DNA from: Calliphora vicina
Taxonomy: Eukaryota; Arthropoda; Insecta; Diptera; Calliphoridae
DNA: 64,000 nucleotides
NCBI RefSeq assembly: GCF_958450345.1
Contig: NC_088781.1
Location: 57,676,315 to 57,740,314, forward strand
Reading direction: 5' to 3'
The notes beneath the pieces are model-generated. The model was not told the origin of the DNA. It ran no database searches and saw only the letters and a program-made list of their open reading frames with translations. Of this stretch, positions 60,924-64,000 are shown piece by piece. Position numbers and translations under genes: made by a program. Position 1 is the first letter of the stretch. Each line of letters opens with the position of its first letter.

Positions 60924-62039
60924 TATTAACAAACAAACGTACAAACACATTCATTGTCAGTGTAGTTGTTAATTTTATATACATTGATGAAATTATTATT
61001 TAAAGTCATATTTTTATTTTTTTCAGAAGTCGAGTTTATTTTTTGTGATAAAATTCAAGTTTTATATTCATACGAGAACGTGTAAGAGGGAGTGAATGTT
61101 TGTATTTGTTGGTATATCCTTTTTTAATAAAATACAAGTAAGAGTGTATAAACAGGCAGGCATGACCATTTAATAAATACCCTTCATCAAACCAACATAT
61201 TGTGAAAATTTGTATTTCCTTTTGATATTACCCTAAATCTACAATAGTATGAATACTTATTATTTATTTCAATAGGTCAAAGGTTACATCTTTAGATAAT
61301 AAATGGTATTGTTCTCAAAAATTATCTCTCTAAAATTCGTAAAAAAATCCTTTACGTCACTTTTTTATTTTAAAAGTTGACTTTTTCAAATGTATGAGTA
61401 AGTAGTCCGATAAAAATAGCAATCAATTACATGTTTGGTGGATCCTCATCACTTCGAAAAAAATGTAGTTATTTTGCCATTCAGCCATTTTTTAAAACTT
61501 AATTTTCCGTGTCTGCTACGGATATATTCAGAATGTAATAAATCCTGAGTGAGTCGAATTGTGTACTAAAAGCTGGGTTTTGTAATATTATTTCAATATA
61601 TGCAGTACAAACATCTGCATAATCGCATACCCTATACCACATATGTTGATATAGGGTATAAAATGTAGCTTTTGTAGGTGTATTATACATAAGTGTGTGT
61701 TTTTTTTTAACAGTCTGTATTTGAAAGGAGGGTCAAATTCTATTTTATATACCACTGAGTTTGAATGAATGAATGTTTTGGGCGTTTAAAAGTATTTTGT
61801 TATTCATTTCTATAAATTTTTCGATTTGCAGCAAATAAATTAAATTGAAATATTTCTAATATATAAAAATTATGCTGTTGGGGATTTAAATAAAGAAGGG
61901 TGAAAATAATAATGTTAAATGAATGTAAATACACATAAAAAACGTTTGTTTGTATATCAGCTTAAAAAACGAGTGTAAAATATTTCGCTGATAAAAATAT
62001 TTATTTTTAAACTGAAAATCTTTTAGGTGACTATTAGAT
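60924..62039. other. AT-rich segment with degraded DINE-like ends
   Basis: 61130-61195 (acaagtaagagtgtataaac, atacccttcatcaaacc) looks like a diverged DINE-like start, and 61626-61665 holds taccctatacca...tgatatagggtata. No gene. Confidence 0.3.
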
Positions 62040-62215
62040 TATTATAAGTTTCACCATGAGTGGCGAGGGTATATATAAGTTTCTCATTCCATTTGTATTT
62101 TTTACATTTTTCATATGCCACCTCATAAAGAGTATTTATTCTGGATCGTTATAGATAAAGCAGACGATATAGCCATATCTGTCTATCCGTCTGTATGTTG
62201 AAATCAACTTTCCAC
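62040..62215 (-). repeat. DINE-like family 2, 3' fragment, minus strand
   Basis: caccatgagtggcgagggta to ctggatcgttatagataaag and ctgtctatccgtctgtatgt is the reverse complement of the family 2 tail. Confidence 0.55.
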
Positions 62216-62219
62216 AGTT

Positions 62220-62370
62220 TCTTAAATAAATAACATTTCCTAAACAGGGGAAATGTGTTCAAAAACATATTGTACGTATTTCAGTAATATACAGGGCTAT
62301 ACAAATATGGAGCCTTTTCAAGGGTCGTTAATTTTCGTTTTTAGAATTTTTTACTCAAACCTATGTAAAA
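62220..62370. repeat. interior fragment of the long-arm fold-back family
   Basis: cctaaacaggggaaatgtgt and gggctatacaaatatggagc match 25160-25320 and 36725-36860. Confidence 0.45.
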
Positions 62371-62790
62371 ACAAGTAAGGAGATATATTCGGCTGTGCCG
62401 AATCTTATATACCCTTCACCAAATTATACCTAAAAATATTTTATTTTTTAAATATTTTTATTTAAACAAAATTAAATTTTTTGAAATATTTATCCATATC
62501 GTCTATATCAATGACTGTAATCCAAATATAGATCAAAAATAGGCCCAAAATCGAGGTTGTCCCGGTTTTTCCTTATATCTCAGCCATTTGTGGGCCGATT
62601 TTGTCGATTTTACAGCCGAGCCGGAAGAATTCCCAATATTTTGATGTATGTAAGTTATTTGGGAAATTTGATTTCAACATACAGACGGACATGGCTATAT
62701 CGACTTCGCTATCTATAACGATCCTGAATATATATACCTTGTGGGGTCGCAAATGAAAAATGTAGAAATTACGAACTTATATGTATACAC
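62371..62790 (+). mobile_element. DINE-like element (family 2)
   Basis: Starts acaagtaaggagatatattc with hairpin ATTCGGC-tgt-GCCGAAT and tatacccttcaccaaatt; then tatatctcagccatttgtgg and a short core cagacggacatggctata; the tail stops after gaaattacgaacttatat, so the final ggtgaagggtata is missing. Confidence 0.65.
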
Positions 62791-63354
62791 TAGACCGTCT
62801 CACTTTTAATTTTTTTTCGAAATTCCTTCATGAACATCGATTTTCTTAATCTAATTTAAAAACCAAAAAATCGTGCTTTAGCAATTTGCTTCTAATTTAA
62901 GCAGTTCATAACGGATTTGAACCTAATTACATGCATTATAAAGCTAATTAAATTTCCTAATTGTTTCTTAAAGTAATATTGCCATTCTGTTCGATGGTTT
63001 TTTATTCATAGCATTACAATTTCAGATTTTCAAACACAAACTTATAATTTTTTTTTTTAATTTTTGCTTACCTTTTCTTTTATAAAAATTGAACGAGGAA
63101 CAATTTTTATATTTTGTGAATGTAGTATGGTAGAAAATTTTAAAATGAAGATTTTGATGTAAATAACAGTAGCATTCTGTTAAGAGAAACTGCAGTTTTA
63201 GTTGAAATGATGAATTGACTAAAGTTGTTTATTTGTAAATTTGCTTCAATTTCATAATAAAGTAAGAAGAGATTGATGTTGGTTTTTTATTTTTTCAAAT
63301 TTGTTAAAATTGTACTTTTGATGGACGAAATGGCATCCGCTTTAAAAGTGTAAT

Positions 63355-64000
63355 ATTTTTGAAGGACGGTTAGTGAATCCCACAATTCCTAAAAATTGGA
63401 GCGAAAATCCCAAAAATGGTATTATTTACAATTTTGCCAACATTTCCATCCGGGCTGGGAAAATACTTTATGGTTAAATAGGGAACACATCGAGGTTTCC
63501 AAGGCTACTTTCCGTGTTCTGATCCCAGCTTTGGGATTATAGAACATGTGGTCCAAATTTGAAATTTTGATAAAAAATAGGTCAAATTCCGAAGGGCGTA
63601 GGGACAGCATAGTCGAAAAATAGGACATGTTTTTTATATCAAAATGTTCTCCGTAAACATACATTACAGAAACACAACAAATTTTTATATGTTCTTAAAG
63701 AAAGTTTTTTTTTTAACAAAGAAAGAGTTAAGGCACCTTTTCGCCCAAAAAACAGCAAAAATCTACTATTTTTTGAATTTTTAAATTGAAAATCGTTTAT
63801 TTTTGGATCCATAATTGATATTGCTCTAACATCTTTTGTATATTATTGGCGATTTAGTTGTCTAACTAACAAAAAAAATCGAGTCCATTCGGTCCAAAAG
63901 TACGACCTATATTTTTAAAAAAGCGGACCAAGGTATGGCAAAATTTTAAAATTTCAATTTTGAAATGCCTATAACTCGGAAATTATAAGAGATAAATAGC
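63355..64000 (+). repeat. repeat family C, copy 3, runs off the right edge
   Basis: From atttttgaaggacggttagt and gaatcccacaattcctaaaa through gggaacacatcgaggtttcc to ctaactaacaaaaaaaatcg. It is cut by the window end. The minus-strand 80-codon frame is a shadow: the same region in the other copies is broken. Confidence 0.65.

Overview
The window looks like nuclear DNA of a higher fly (Brachycera, probably a calyptrate such as a blow fly or house-fly relative). It is very AT-rich, most of it is intron or intergenic sequence, and there is no bacterial-style gene packing. The repeats are dipteran in character: DINE-1/mini-me-like elements with (GTCY)n cores, hAT, Tc1/mariner and pogo-like elements, and CAACAACAGCAG-type simple sequence. 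The genus is inference; the repeat and splice architecture is read directly.

Only one gene is supported with confidence, and only in part. On the minus strand, an exon at 8345-8252 carries an in-frame upstream stop, a start codon and 16 codons. It is followed, after an intron of about 7.6 kb, by a 77-bp exon at 613-537. Both have strong splice sites and the frame joins cleanly. Together they encode a short N-terminus and one transmembrane helix followed by basic residues; the rest of the protein lies beyond the left edge. A second candidate exon, on the plus strand at 48343-48476, would encode a cysteine-containing acidic segment, but it is weaker.

Layout. 1-8.3 kb: the gene fragment and its intron, holding tandem ACTAGCTGA-type repeats and a TA-flanked inverted-repeat element with a truncated hAT copy inside it. 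8.6-15.2 kb: a mariner C-terminal relic, a LINE reverse-transcriptase relic, and a 2-kb repeat interrupted by an 800-bp TA-flanked element. 15.3-18.6 kb: two inverted copies of an element with tRNA-like modules, enclosing a hAT element with intact 8-bp target duplications. 20-26 kb: nested fold-back and hAT elements, a Tc1-like element and a long-arm fold-back element. 29-38 kb: more fold-backs, a DINE-like element and a pogo-like insertion. 38.5-41.7 kb: a DINE-like element whose core has become a 31-bp minisatellite. 42.9-53.6 kb: several DINE-like elements, one nested in another transposon, a 2.3-kb long-arm fold-back, and a mariner catalytic-region relic. 55-64 kb: two TA-flanked CCCAGCAGTT elements with further insertions, and repeat family C, which runs off the right edge.

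The genes do not form a pathway here. The real content is a layered record of transposon insertion in and around a long-intron gene. Most short ORFs are chance frames in AT-rich DNA. Class names for repeats rest on terminal repeats, target duplications and short protein motifs seen by eye, without database search.
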